From NCBI GenBank assembly GCA_900764225.1, contig CAAFNG010000236.1, forward strand, positions 1-22,353: a stretch of DNA of 22,353 bases, written 5' to 3'. The translations under genes and the position numbers were made by a program. Under the pieces are notes generated by a model that ran no database searches, was not told the DNA's origin, and worked only from the letters and a program-made list of their open reading frames with translations. Position 1 is the stretch's first letter. The number at the start of each line of letters is the position of its first letter. This document shows positions 6,833-15,981 of this stretch, one piece after another. The stretch comes from Lachnospiraceae bacterium (GTDB taxonomy: Bacteria; Bacillota; Clostridia; Lachnospirales; Lachnospiraceae).

Positions 6833-7840
6833 TTAGTTTTTCTTCATTGCTACTGCTTTTTTTACATCGCCGATGATGTTCGGAAGAGCTACTGCTGCTA
6901 CCAGAAGTACACCGATGATCAGCAGGATAACCTGTGCGTTTACGTTCTTCTGTCCAAGACCAACTCGTAAGCATACGATGATGAATGCGGAAATGATACC
7001 GCCGGCCAGGTTACCTTTACCACCTGTGGAGGAGATACCTCCGAATACTGCCATTGCGATGGCATCCATCTCAAATCCGTTACCAGTTGTTGTGTTTGCA
7101 CCATAAGAAGATGATACCAGGAATACTGCACAAAGTCCAGACATAAGTCCCATAACTGTGTAGATGATAAAACGAATCTTCTCTACATGAACTCCTGCGT
7201 AATAAGCAGCTACACGGTTTGTTCCAATTGCATATGTACGACGTCCGAATGTGCTCTTTCCAAGGAAGATTGCAAAGATTACTCCAAGGATCAGTACCAG
7301 GAAAAGAATATACGGAACATCTCCTACTTTTCCACCGATTGCACGGAAACCATCTGTGTTTGTGATCGCGATACTTCCTCCGGCACCAAGTGTTACCTCA
7401 GCGATACCACGGAATATAATCTGTGTTGCCAGTGTTACGATCATTGGCGGGAGCTCTTTGAAACGGGTAAGGATGAATCCGTTAACCGCACCGCAAAGGG
7501 CACCAACAACCAGTGCTGTGAGTACTACTACGATGAATGGAGCGTTTGTGTTGCAGACCATACAGCTTAATGTAGCGGACAGACACACGATTGCACCAAC
7601 GGAGATATCGATTTCGCCTAATACCAGGATGTACGCCATCGGGAACATCATGAATACCTCTGCAAGGTAAACCGGCATCTGACGAAGAACACTCTTCAGA
7701 TTATAAAATTCAGAAAATGATGCACAGAAAATATTTACCAGGATAAAGAGAATGACCAGGATGCCTTCCCAACTGAAAATGATGTGTTTCATCGGATTTT
7801 CCTGCACATTGTTAATACTTCTTCCAGATTTTCCAGCCAT
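6833..7840 (-). CDS. Sugar ABC transporter permease (second of operon 1)
   Basis: An integral membrane protein of 335 residues in the RbsC/RhaP-RhaQ class (BPD_transp_2 family), with about 8-10 hydrophobic segments. It carries the family's ILVLGEIDISVGA motif (usually TGGIDLSVG; the GE here is a modest variant), the cytoplasmic coupling segment FGRRTYAIGTNRVAAYYAGV, and GFEMDAIAMAVFGGIS near the C-terminus. It probably pairs with the upstream permease to form the channel. Start chosen by GGGAG 9 nt upstream; it begins 3 nt after the previous gene ends. A second in-frame Met (residue 17, MKHIIF) lacks a ribosome site. Confidence 0.9.
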   Translation of the reverse strand: MAGKSGRSINNVQENPMKHIIFSWEGILVILFILVNIFCASFSEFYNLKSVLRQMPVYLAEVFMMFPMAYILVLGEIDISVGAIVCLSATLSCMVCNTNAPFIVVVLTALVVGALCGAVNGFILTRFKELPPMIVTLATQIIFRGIAEVTLGAGGSIAITNTDGFRAIGGKVGDVPYILFLVLILGVIFAIFLGKSTFGRRTYAIGTNRVAAYYAGVHVEKIRFIIYTVMGLMSGLCAVFLVSSSYGANTTTGNGFEMDAIAMAVFGGISSTGGKGNLAGGIISAFIIVCLRVGLGQKNVNAQVILLIIGVLLVAAVALPNIIGDVKKAVAMKKN

Positions 7841-7843
7841 GAT

Positions 7844-8836
7844 TTACATCTCCCTTCCCTTTAATGCGTTTTTGTCTGCGATTCTCTGCAGGATAACATT
7901 GATCACAACTACTACCAGGATGATAACACCCTTGATCATGTTCTGCCACAGTGAGCTGATACCTACAAGCGGAAGAGCTTTGGCAATTGTTGCAAGGATG
8001 ATGGAACCAAGGAATGCACCTACAACAGTTCCACGTCCACCGCTCATGCTTACACCACCGATAACACAGGCTGCGATGACATCCATCTCACCGCCGTACT
8101 GCATATCCGGCATTGCTGAAGCATAAACAGATACCTGAAGTGCTCCGCCAAGACCTGCGAGGAATCCCATGATCACATATACAAGAAGGTTGATATTCTT
8201 TGCATTGATACCGGAAACCTGTGCTGCACTTGCGTTACTTCCTACTGCGTAGATCCTACGGCCGGTTCTTGTCCATTTCATAAAGAAGAAGAATACTACG
8301 TAGCAGATGATGATCACCCAGATTACCTTGTTGATTCCAAGGAAAGTGGTTGTTGCAAAATTCTTAAAGTTACCAAGAGCTGCGGCACTTGCCCACTCGC
8401 CACCGTGAGAAACAAGATAACCCATTGCTCTGTAGATGTACATGAAGCCCATTGTTGCAATGATTGGCGGAACATTTGCTCTTGAAATTACAAGACCTAC
8501 AACAAGTCCGCAGGCAATACCGATTGCCATTGCAATGATAAAAGCAAGTAATGTGCTTGTGATATGACCATATTTCAGGAGCATACCAATGGACATACCG
8601 GAAAGTGCCAGGGTTGACATGATGGAAATATCGATTCCGCCTACCAGCATGACACACAGCATACCAAGTGACATTACCATTGTTACTGCATTATTTTTCA
8701 GCATCTCCATGAGTGACTTCGGCGTAAGGAATGAAGGGCTAATCGCTGTGACAACTGCAAACAGCACGATCACGATAATTGCCAGCAGAGCCTCTCGGGA
8801 GCCTGTAATCTTCTTGATGACAGATTTCTTTTCCAT
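7844..8836 (-). CDS. Sugar ABC transporter permease (first of operon 1)
   Basis: A 330-residue RbsC-class membrane permease. A basic N-terminus (MEKKSVIKKITGSRE) leads into the first transmembrane segment. The MLVGGIDISI motif, the coupling loop RTGRRIYAVGSNASAAQVSGI and GGEMDVIAACVIGGVSMSGG are all in the usual order, and length is typical. Its ATG overlaps the ATPase stop (TAATG), so the ATPase and this permease are translationally coupled. It shares only general family similarity with the next gene, which suggests an old heterodimer rather than a recent duplication. Confidence 0.9.
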   Translation of the reverse strand: MEKKSVIKKITGSREALLAIIVIVLFAVVTAISPSFLTPKSLMEMLKNNAVTMVMSLGMLCVMLVGGIDISIMSTLALSGMSIGMLLKYGHITSTLLAFIIAMAIGIACGLVVGLVISRANVPPIIATMGFMYIYRAMGYLVSHGGEWASAAALGNFKNFATTTFLGINKVIWVIIICYVVFFFFMKWTRTGRRIYAVGSNASAAQVSGINAKNINLLVYVIMGFLAGLGGALQVSVYASAMPDMQYGGEMDVIAACVIGGVSMSGGRGTVVGAFLGSIILATIAKALPLVGISSLWQNMIKGVIILVVVVINVILQRIADKNALKGREM

Positions 8837-10341
8837 TATTTAGTCCCCTTTCCAGTGCTCTTTTCCATGGACAGCTCAAGGATACCCTCCTGTATTGCCT
8901 CTCCTCTGTTCAGTTCACCTGTCTTGCGGCCGTTACACATAACGATGATACGGTCACTCATTCCAAGGATCTCAGGCATCTCTGAAGAGATCAGGATGAT
9001 CGCATAACCTTTCTTTGCAAGGTCTCCCATGATTGCATAGATCTCAGCCTTTGCTCCGACATCGACACCCTTGGTCGGCTCATCCATGATAACAACCTTC
9101 ATTTCCTGAGCAAGTGCCTTGGCAACAACAACCTTCTGCTGGTTACCACCTGACAGAGAGCTTGCCGGCTGGAAGATATCAACAGCCTTTGTATCTACTT
9201 CCTCAAGAAGTTTCTTGGAAAGTTCTCTTTCTGCCTTCTCGTCGTTAAATCCGGATTTTGCATATTTGCTGATGATCGGAAGTGTTACGTTTCTTCCAAG
9301 TCCCCAGCTCATAACCAGACCCTGTTTCTGTCTGTCCTCAGGAAGAAGGATGATGCCTTTTTCCATTGCCTCGGAAGGAGTCTTGATATAAACCTCTTTT
9401 CCTTCAAGGAAAACTTTTCCTTCATCCGGACGGGTGATTCCACAGACAGCTTCCACAACCTCTGTACGTCCTGCGCCGACCAGACCTGTAAGACCTACGA
9501 TCTCACCTGCACGTACGTTAAAGGAAACATCTTTGAAGAATCCTGTTCTGGAAAAATGCTCGATACGAAGCATCTCATCTCCAAGCTCAACTTCTGGTTT
9601 CGGGAACAGATCATTGATCTCACGACCAACCATAGCCTTGATCAGATCTGCGTTTGTGATTCCGTCTACATCATAGGTTCCGATATACTGGGAATCACGG
9701 AATACGGTAACTCTGGAAGCCAGACGGTACATATCCTCAAAACGATGGGAGATAAAGATAATGGAAACGCCATTCTCTTTCAGCTTGTCAACCAATGTAT
9801 AAAGCTTCTCTGACTCGTTTCTGGTAAGTGCTGCTGTAGGCTCATCCAGAATGATGATCTTTGCATTTGTGGAAAGTGCCTTGGCGATCTCAACCATCTG
9901 CTGCTGTGCAACAGAAAGCGTACCCATCTCTGCTGTTGCATCAAAATCTGCATCCAGCTCCTTTAAGTACTTGTTTGCCTCTTTATTCATTTCTTTCCAC
10001 TGGATCATATGATGTTTGATGATCTCATGACCCATAAAAATATTTTCAGCTACTGTAAGGTGTGGATAGGATGTCGGATGCTGATATACAGCTGCGATAC
10101 CTGCCTCCTGGGCATCCTTCGGACCTTTGAAGTCAACCTTCTGTCCGTTCAGGAACATCTCACCCTCTTCTGCCTTATGTACTCCGGTAATAACCTTGAT
10201 AAACGTAGATTTACCAGCACCATTCTCACCCATCAGCGCATGAACTTCGCCAGGTTTGAGCTGGAACTGTACATTATTCAGAGCTTTGACACCGGGGAAT
10301 ATCTTCGTAATACCTTTTAACTCAAGAACATATTCTGACAC
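8836..10341 (-). CDS. Sugar ABC transporter ATPase, double-domain RbsA/RhaT type
   Basis: A 501-residue cytoplasmic protein with two fused nucleotide-binding domains that powers import. The first domain has Walker A GENGAGKST (38-46), a Q-loop in VYQHPTSYPHLTVAENIFMGHE, signature LSVAQQQ and Walker B IILDEPTAAL. The second has the degenerate Walker A LVGAGRTE typical of RbsA proteins, signature LSGGNQQK and Walker B VIMDEPTKGVDVGAK. The YQHPTSYPHL segment differs from the HQELN of ribose-type ATPases and from the second ATPase in this window. The start is GTG, supported by AGGAG 8 nt upstream. First gene of the operon, divergent from the two-component genes. Confidence 0.93.
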   Translation of the reverse strand: MSEYVLELKGITKIFPGVKALNNVQFQLKPGEVHALMGENGAGKSTFIKVITGVHKAEEGEMFLNGQKVDFKGPKDAQEAGIAAVYQHPTSYPHLTVAENIFMGHEIIKHHMIQWKEMNKEANKYLKELDADFDATAEMGTLSVAQQQMVEIAKALSTNAKIIILDEPTAALTRNESEKLYTLVDKLKENGVSIIFISHRFEDMYRLASRVTVFRDSQYIGTYDVDGITNADLIKAMVGREINDLFPKPEVELGDEMLRIEHFSRTGFFKDVSFNVRAGEIVGLTGLVGAGRTEVVEAVCGITRPDEGKVFLEGKEVYIKTPSEAMEKGIILLPEDRQKQGLVMSWGLGRNVTLPIISKYAKSGFNDEKAERELSKKLLEEVDTKAVDIFQPASSLSGGNQQKVVVAKALAQEMKVVIMDEPTKGVDVGAKAEIYAIMGDLAKKGYAIILISSEMPEILGMSDRIIVMCNGRKTGELNRGEAIQEGILELSMEKSTGKGTK

Positions 10342-10376
10342 GGCTCTTTCTCCTCCCTTTCCTTTGATCTGATTTT

Positions 10377-10405
10377 ATTCTATCATCCGAGGTACTGCCT
10401 GATAA
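10377..10405 (-). promoter_or_regulatory. Putative promoter of sugar ABC operon 1
   Basis: On the minus strand TTATCA (10400-10405), a 17-bp spacer and TAGAAT (10377-10382). Both boxes are weak, as expected for an activator-dependent promoter. Three phased AATATT motifs lie directly upstream. The kinase promoter at 17443-17472 uses the same -35 sequence and spacing. Confidence 0.45.
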
Positions 10406-10407
10406 TG

Positions 10408-10459
10408 GGAATATTTTTGGATAAGGGTAAAATATTCTCCTGTTCTCTGTAAAATATTA
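10408..10459. promoter_or_regulatory. Candidate operator: phased AATATT direct repeats
   Basis: GTAAAATATT occurs twice (10427-10436 and 10449-10458), 22 bp apart. A third AATATT stands at 10410-10415, 21 bp before the matching bases of the next copy. The motifs therefore fall on one face of the helix, immediately upstream of the transporter promoter and between divergent genes. AraC-type response regulators usually bind tandem direct repeats of about this spacing. The divergent regulator is the natural candidate; the assignment is inference. Confidence 0.45.
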
Positions 10460-10500
10460 CCCATAAACCTATTGCTCTTCTCGTCTTTCTGTACATTTTA

Positions 10501-10509
10501 TGATATAAT
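10501..10509 (+). promoter_or_regulatory. Extended -10 promoter of the two-component operon
   Basis: TGATATAAT is a perfect -10 box (10504-10509) with the extended TG dinucleotide. No convincing -35 lies 17 bp upstream, which extended -10 promoters tolerate. The start would be near 10516, about 65 nt before the response-regulator ATG. Confidence 0.6.
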
Positions 10510-10581
10510 AGGTTCGTCTGGCGTTGTATTTCTTTAGCGCCTTTGACTAACTGATCTGACTTATACGATTGGAGAAGATAT

Positions 10582-12150
10582 ATGAAATTACTCATCGTTG
10601 ATGACGAAGAACTTACACGTAACGGACTGATCGCATCCATTGACTGGAATTCTCTGGGGATTACTGAGGTCCTGCAGGCGGACGATGGAGTACACGGACT
10701 GGAGATAGCCCGGCTCAACAAGCCTGAAATCATCCTATGCGACGTGCGTATGCCACGAATGACCGGTATTGCCATGCTGGAGCGGCTCGAGAAGCTTCTT
10801 CCTGATTCCGTTCCTATTTTTATGAGCGGATATTCAGACAAGGAATATCTTAAGGCGGCCATTAAATTGAAAGCAGTCAATTATATCGAAAAACCGCTTA
10901 ACCCGGATGAGGTACGGGATGCTGTCCTGGAGGCAGTTTCTCTCTATGAACAGAAGCTTCGATCCCACCGCGGCGAGGTACTTCACTCCCAGGAAACCGC
11001 CACCAGACTTGCTTTGAAGCTTACGCTTCCCGCCTCCTCCGGGGATTCTGCGATTCAGGAGCTCTGTATGGAACTTGGACAGCCGGAACTTCTTGATCCC
11101 GGAATGAATTTCACCTCTGTCATTGTAAAAATAAATGCCACTGTTGAAATTCCCAGGGCAACTCTGAAAAATATCCAGAATGATATCGCTCTTTTTCTGG
11201 AGCATTATCATCTGAAATGTCTTTTCGCAGAAAAACGGGTACAATATCTGGTACATCATATATATGGAAGCAATTCGCTTTCCCCAGCTACTCTTTCTGC
11301 TGTGGGAAGTTATATTTCCAGACAATATGAAGTCTGCGGAAAGCACATGATCGCAGCAGGAAATACCGTTACAGATATTTCCACAGCATATCAGTCCTAT
11401 GCCTCTGCAGTCATCCTTCTGCAGAGCTGTTTTTTCTTTCCTGTGCAGACCTTTCTTACTGACAGCTTTATCCGCCAGCTTCCCACGAAGCCTGCTCTCC
11501 CGGATTCACTGCAGCTTCCTGAGAGCACCTTTTCCAAATATCTGCTCGCCGGCGATGAAAATGGTGCCAGCCAGTTTCTGGACGAGCTCTTCAGTTATTA
11601 TGACTGCAACCACACTTTTATGCCCAACCAGATCCGTGATCTTTACTATCAGCTTTTTAATGCACTTTCCGCTGCCCGCAAAAAAAATCAGGTAGCATCT
11701 GACAGCCGCGAAAAAGCAGCTCTTATTGTTGATACCCTGGATGATGCTTTTACCTATGCTGAGCTACATGCTGCCCTTAAAGAAAAAACTGCACAGTATT
11801 TTGAAGATGCAAAAAATTCCCAGCCTGAGAATTCCACGATTTTTATGATCAAGGATTACATCAGCCGCAATTACATGAACGATACTCTTTCCGTAAAGGA
11901 TATCAGTAATCATGTTTATCTCTCCGCTTCCTATGTGTGCACTTTCTTCAAAAGTGAGACTGGACAGACTTTAAACCAGTATCTCACTGAGTACCGCATG
12001 GAAAAAGCCAAGCAACTGCTTTCTGATCCGCGGTATAAGATCTCGGAGATTTCTTCCAAAGTCGGCTATACAGACGGAAATTATTTCGGAAAAAGCTTCA
12101 AGAAATATTCCGGCTTCTCTCCTTCTGAATACAGGGAGAAAATGTCATGA
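10582..12150 (+). CDS. Two-component response regulator, YesN type (receiver plus AraC HTH)
   Basis: A 522-residue regulator. The receiver domain (1-120) has the acidic pair Asp7-Asp8, phosphoacceptor Asp54 in LCDVRMPRMTG, Ser82 and Lys104 in YIEKPL. A middle region (about 130-415) of unknown role follows. Residues 420-520 form an AraC-type double helix-turn-helix (LSVKDISNHVYLSASYVCTFF and ISEISSKVGYTDGNYFGKSFKK, ending GFSPSEYRE). GGAG lies 9 nt upstream of the ATG. It overlaps the kinase gene as ATGA, so the pair is coupled. In this class the regulator commonly activates a neighbouring sugar-transport operon; here the divergent ABC operon is the likely target. Confidence 0.93.
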   Translation: MKLLIVDDEELTRNGLIASIDWNSLGITEVLQADDGVHGLEIARLNKPEIILCDVRMPRMTGIAMLERLEKLLPDSVPIFMSGYSDKEYLKAAIKLKAVNYIEKPLNPDEVRDAVLEAVSLYEQKLRSHRGEVLHSQETATRLALKLTLPASSGDSAIQELCMELGQPELLDPGMNFTSVIVKINATVEIPRATLKNIQNDIALFLEHYHLKCLFAEKRVQYLVHHIYGSNSLSPATLSAVGSYISRQYEVCGKHMIAAGNTVTDISTAYQSYASAVILLQSCFFFPVQTFLTDSFIRQLPTKPALPDSLQLPESTFSKYLLAGDENGASQFLDELFSYYDCNHTFMPNQIRDLYYQLFNALSAARKKNQVASDSREKAALIVDTLDDAFTYAELHAALKEKTAQYFEDAKNSQPENSTIFMIKDYISRNYMNDTLSVKDISNHVYLSASYVCTFFKSETGQTLNQYLTEYRMEKAKQLLSDPRYKISEISSKVGYTDGNYFGKSFKKYSGFSPSEYREKMS

Positions 12151-13970
12151 GGGGGCCCTGGTGCCGTTTCAAAAACGGCTACATGAACTTAAGTCTCCAG
12201 ACCAAGTTCACCATTGCACTTATGAGTATCGTCATACTCCCCGCCTTCCTTACGGTATTTCTTTTTTATGGAAGGCTTTATAACATGGTCGTGTCCAATA
12301 CCATCCGTCAGGAACAGGATGCTTCCGCAAAAACCGCACCTCTTATTGAGCGCACCATGGATACGGTTCTCTCCACGACACGCAATATTACGGGGCAGAA
12401 TTTTTTCCAGGAACTTTTTTATATGCCTGTAAATGACTCTGCCGAAAAGCTTGCTACTTCCAATCATGCTACAGATTTTAAGAATGCGATCCGCCGTCTG
12501 ACTACGGATTCACTGGTAACTGATGTACGGATCTATGTGGATTTTCCGGAAGAGCTGGACACACTGGATGATTATTCCAATACCAGAAATATTCTCACAC
12601 CACTCAGTCAGATAAAAGGTACCTACTGGTATGGAATCTTTCAGGGAAGCCGGGATGCACAGGAAATGTTCTGTCCTTCTTTTTATCTGGGCTCACAGGA
12701 AAAGCAGAATTACGGAGATATGGCATATATCTGCCCGTTGAGTCTGTACTATCACACAAACACCTACAAAGCCTATCTGGCTGTGTATTTTTCGGATGAT
12801 AAGCTGACTTCCATACTTTCAGACAATCTTTCCCTGGAGGGCAGCGTTTCCTACATTGTCAATGAACGTGATGCCATCGTTGCCACTTCCGACCAGTCTC
12901 TGTCCGGAATTTACCGTCTGGACTATGACACGATCAAGGATTCCTTCATGTCCTCCAACAATTTTGTGGAACGCACGATCCTTGATACAAAGGTTTACTC
13001 CGGTTTTTACAGCATCGCCAATACCGACTGGTTCATGGTTACGATTCTTCCGTCGCCGCCTCTGATCCATGAGAGTAATCATCTGATGATCCAGATTGCA
13101 CTGATCTACGCCGGTTTTCTTGTTCTGGCATTGCTTTTTTCCAATGTACTGGCTCATTCCATCACAGGAAGGCTTTCTTCCGTGATCCGCCAGATGCAGA
13201 GCGTCCGCCACGGACCGCCAACGCCCATGGAAAGCCCGGTTGCTCATGACGAGATCGGTGATCTCATTGACACCTATAACTACATGACCAGAAAAATGGA
13301 AGCTCTGATGGAAAAGCAGGCAAAGGCTGCCGAAGACCTCCGGATTGCAGAATTTAATTCCCTTCAGGCACAGATCAATCCGCATTTTCTTTATAATACA
13401 ATGGATATGATCAACTGGATGGCTCTCCAGGGCCAGACCGAAGAGATCAGCCATGCAGTGCAGAGTCTTTCCCGTTTTTACAAGCTGACATTAAGCCGTA
13501 AAAAAGGTATTTCTACGATTTCCAGGGAGCTTGAGCACGTTACGCTCTATGTACAGCTCCAGAATATGCGCTACCACGACAGCATTGAGCTGATCACCGA
13601 TATCCCGGATGAGCTTTCGGAATATCAGATCCCGAAGCTGACACTCCAGCCTGTGGTCGAGAATTCCATTCTCCACGGCATTCTGGAGAAGCCTTCCAAA
13701 TCCGGCACTATTGTAATTACCGGATGGATGGAGGATGAGACTGTTGTTCTCCTGATCTCTGATGACGGAGTAGGCATTCCTCCCGAAATTCTTGAAACCA
13801 TCCTCTCCGGAACAGGGCAGAGCCGTTCCGGCGGAACCAACATCGCTGTTTACAACACACATCGCAGACTGCAGATCCTTTACGGAAATGATTATGGCCT
13901 GTCCTATTCCAGCAAACCTGATGAGGGCACAGAGGTTGAGATCCGTTTCCCGGCACGCAGAGAAGAATGA
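12147..13970 (+). CDS. Sensor histidine kinase, YesM/LytS type
   Basis: A 607-residue membrane sensor. A first transmembrane helix (about 21-43) and a second (about 313-337) bracket an extracytoplasmic sensor region of some 270 residues that resembles a dCache domain. A HAMP-like linker (338-392) leads to the His_kinase domain with phosphorylated His413 in QINPHFLYN. The ATPase domain shows Asn506 in VVENSILHG, DDGVGIP and GGTNIAVYNTHRRL. The ATG overlaps the regulator stop and has AGGGAG 8 nt upstream; a second Met 12 codons in (MNLSLQTKF) is possible but has no ribosome site. It presumably senses an external sugar or a loaded binding protein. Confidence 0.93.
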   Translation: MRGPWCRFKNGYMNLSLQTKFTIALMSIVILPAFLTVFLFYGRLYNMVVSNTIRQEQDASAKTAPLIERTMDTVLSTTRNITGQNFFQELFYMPVNDSAEKLATSNHATDFKNAIRRLTTDSLVTDVRIYVDFPEELDTLDDYSNTRNILTPLSQIKGTYWYGIFQGSRDAQEMFCPSFYLGSQEKQNYGDMAYICPLSLYYHTNTYKAYLAVYFSDDKLTSILSDNLSLEGSVSYIVNERDAIVATSDQSLSGIYRLDYDTIKDSFMSSNNFVERTILDTKVYSGFYSIANTDWFMVTILPSPPLIHESNHLMIQIALIYAGFLVLALLFSNVLAHSITGRLSSVIRQMQSVRHGPPTPMESPVAHDEIGDLIDTYNYMTRKMEALMEKQAKAAEDLRIAEFNSLQAQINPHFLYNTMDMINWMALQGQTEEISHAVQSLSRFYKLTLSRKKGISTISRELEHVTLYVQLQNMRYHDSIELITDIPDELSEYQIPKLTLQPVVENSILHGILEKPSKSGTIVITGWMEDETVVLLISDDGVGIPPEILETILSGTGQSRSGGTNIAVYNTHRRLQILYGNDYGLSYSSKPDEGTEVEIRFPARREE

Positions 13971-13984
13971 AAAGAGGTACTTAT

Positions 13985-14365
13985 ATGAATACACAGCCAG
14001 CAGTTCTTTTGTATAATTTTAATGATCCGGACCGGCTTCGTCTGATCCGCCGTTATCTGAACCGTCAGAAGGTAAAAACGAGGATCGTCAGCACACCGGA
14101 ATTTCTTCATCCACTGGGTTATCTTTTTGAACTTCCGGGCTTTCAGTCTTCACCACAATTTAACCTGGGAGCAAATTTCACAGATGAAATGCTTGTACTG
14201 AAAGATTTTTCCAGTGAACAGATGGATTCATTTCTTGCATTTTTTCACGAAAATCAGATTCCTTCTGTTGCACTGAAGGCAATGCTCACACCGGTAACGC
14301 AGCACTGGTCTTCCCTTCAGCTACATGATGAGCTTTCAAAGGAGCATAAACTTATGCATAAATGA
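13985..14365 (+). CDS. Small DUF3783-like protein of unknown function
   Basis: A soluble protein of 126 residues with no signal peptide or membrane helix. The N-terminal AVLLYNFNDPDRLRLIRRYL and the C-terminal VALKAMLTPVTQHWSSLQLHDELSKEH match what I recall of the DUF3783 family, found in clostridia; no biochemical role is established that I know of. AGAGG lies 7 nt before the chosen ATG. An earlier in-frame Met at 13967 would overlap the kinase stop as ATGA but lacks a good ribosome site. Spacing and the absence of a promoter or terminator before it suggest co-transcription with the two-component genes, and a terminator follows it. Confidence 0.75.
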   Translation: MNTQPAVLLYNFNDPDRLRLIRRYLNRQKVKTRIVSTPEFLHPLGYLFELPGFQSSPQFNLGANFTDEMLVLKDFSSEQMDSFLAFFHENQIPSVALKAMLTPVTQHWSSLQLHDELSKEHKLMHK

Positions 14366-14387
14366 TTTATAAACATCAAAAATCTTT

Positions 14388-14427
14388 TCTGCCGAATCTG
14401 CACTTAGCATTTTCGGCAGATTTTTTG
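14388..14427 (+). terminator. Terminator of the two-component operon
   Basis: TCTGCCGAA pairs perfectly with TTCGGCAGA and is followed by TTTTTTG on the plus strand. The loop of about 15 nt is long, but the 9-bp stem and the U-run are clear. Confidence 0.88.
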
Positions 14428-14446
14428 TATTAAAATTTTCCCAACG

Positions 14447-14482
14447 AAAAAAGGAGACTGCCCGAAAGCGGTCTCCTTTTTC
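14447..14482 (-). terminator. Terminator of the kinase-isomerase operon (probably bidirectional)
   Basis: AAAAAGGAGAC and GTCTCCTTTTT form a symmetric stem around GCCCGAAAGC-like loop bases, with A/T runs on both sides. Read on the minus strand it ends in TTTTTT and lies 57 nt after the isomerase stop. It would also stop readthrough from the opposite strand. Confidence 0.88.
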
Positions 14483-14538
14483 TGAATATGTTTAGGTTAG
14501 TTATAAGAAAGAATTTATCGTTATATTATGACTGGTAA

Positions 14539-15957
14539 TTATCTTGTTACGATATCTACCGGTACGTTGAAGATTTTTGCAACCTTCAGAATTGTATCAA
14601 TATGTCTTCCTGTAGCAGCTGCCATATGATGTGTCGGGCCAGCCTCGCTCCAGCGGTTTACAAATTCTCTTGCGCCACATGTGAAACGTGTTCTCATGTT
14701 GGTATCACCGAAGGAAAGGATTGGTCCTTCCTCGTTTACACCCTCAGCTACAACGAACTTGAAGTTTCCGTCTTTATCCTGTGTGATTGCAAGATAGGTT
14801 ACAGGGCCTGTATATGGATAGAACTGTGTCAGGTATCCGCCGCCTGTTTTACCGTGGAATACTTTTACGATCTTCATGGTTGGCTTCTTATCAGAGATGT
14901 CAGCGTCACCACTTCCGGAATGTCCGATGATGCAGATATCATCATTGAAGTCGATGGAGTACATCTCAGAAAGCTGGCCTGTACCGGAAATTGTCTTTAA
15001 GATACTCATAGCCATGGCAACTTTCATGTCACCCTCTACAGCACATGCAGTACCCTGTTTGATCAGCATGGAGAATGCCGGGATCAGCATACTGTCAAGG
15101 ACACCAGCTTTACCCTGTGCAAATCCGTCGTAATGGGAAGCGATCATTCCAAGATGCTCGTCTTTTACCCATTTCTCAAAAGCAACAACGTATTTGGCCA
15201 TATCCCATACTTTCTCGATTGTGCCGCCGCCCTCAATATCGAATGTATCAAGGATATCCTGTGCCTTTGCACGGATTGCTTCCTCGTCTGTGATATCATC
15301 AGCGATTGCCCACATCTTCTCCCAGTCAAACTGTTTTGTGTAGAGGAACATTCTGTTATAGAGGTTTGTCTCATCAATATACAGATCCATCATACCCGGG
15401 TATGGTCTTCCGATCTGTGCAATGTTAGTTTCACGGAATCTTCTTCTTACCTGAGCAGCCTTGCACCAGTCTTCGATCTCAGCCTGAACTGCAGGATCTC
15501 CACCTTCTACAACACCTGTGATAACAGCATGTCTCTTGCCTGCTCTCTCAAGGTCAGCTACTGCCTCGCCTACAGCGCCGCATGCATAGCCTTCACCCAG
15601 CCAGGAAGCAATGTCAGTGTGCTCATAATCCAGTGCTTTGATCTTCTGAACGTTTACAAGAACAACCGGAACATCAAGGTCACGGATTGCAGGAAGCATG
15701 TTGTAGGATGTAGCGTATGTCAGCATCTGAAGGAATACAAGATCAACATCAGCTGCACGGAACTTATCTCCTGCTGCCATTGCCTGCTCTTTTGTTGTAA
15801 CCATTCCACCGTCAATGATCTCTACTGTATCCGGGATTGTTTTTTTGAATGCATCATACTGTGTCTCAAATTCCGGTACCAGTGACGGGAACTGTGGAAG
15901 ATATGCACCTAAAGCAATTGAAAATACACCAACTTTTGCCTTTGTGTTAACTAACAT
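14539..15957 (-). CDS. Sugar isomerase of the L-arabinose/L-fucose isomerase fold
   Basis: A 472-residue cytoplasmic aldose-ketose isomerase. Length and C-terminal motifs fit the AraA-like branch rather than classical FucI (about 590 residues) or RhaA. Aligned by eye to E. coli AraA, ACAVEGDMKVAMAMSILK supplies Glu308 (AraA Glu306), IGHSG His346 (His350) and GPTHHMAAATG His443/444 (His450). The fourth manganese ligand, Glu333 in AraA, appears to be Asp336. Start supported by GGAGG 7 nt upstream. It follows the rhamnulokinase-family gene by 24 nt. The substrate is probably L-rhamnose or L-fucose by context, but L-arabinose or a rarer sugar cannot be excluded from sequence alone. Confidence 0.85.
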   Translation of the reverse strand: MLVNTKAKVGVFSIALGAYLPQFPSLVPEFETQYDAFKKTIPDTVEIIDGGMVTTKEQAMAAGDKFRAADVDLVFLQMLTYATSYNMLPAIRDLDVPVVLVNVQKIKALDYEHTDIASWLGEGYACGAVGEAVADLERAGKRHAVITGVVEGGDPAVQAEIEDWCKAAQVRRRFRETNIAQIGRPYPGMMDLYIDETNLYNRMFLYTKQFDWEKMWAIADDITDEEAIRAKAQDILDTFDIEGGGTIEKVWDMAKYVVAFEKWVKDEHLGMIASHYDGFAQGKAGVLDSMLIPAFSMLIKQGTACAVEGDMKVAMAMSILKTISGTGQLSEMYSIDFNDDICIIGHSGSGDADISDKKPTMKIVKVFHGKTGGGYLTQFYPYTGPVTYLAITQDKDGNFKFVVAEGVNEEGPILSFGDTNMRTRFTCGAREFVNRWSEAGPTHHMAAATGRHIDTILKVAKIFNVPVDIVTR

Positions 15958-15981
15958 AATAAAACCTCCAATTATTTTTAT

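Noticed and set aside
10383..10880. Minus-strand open frame across the intergenic region and receiver domain
   Set aside because: It overlaps the receiver-domain codons and the candidate promoters, and has no family motif.
15133..15885. A 250-codon plus-strand open frame opposite the isomerase
   Set aside because: It is antisense to a clearly conserved gene and its cysteine-rich, serine-rich translation has no recognisable domain; a codon-bias shadow.
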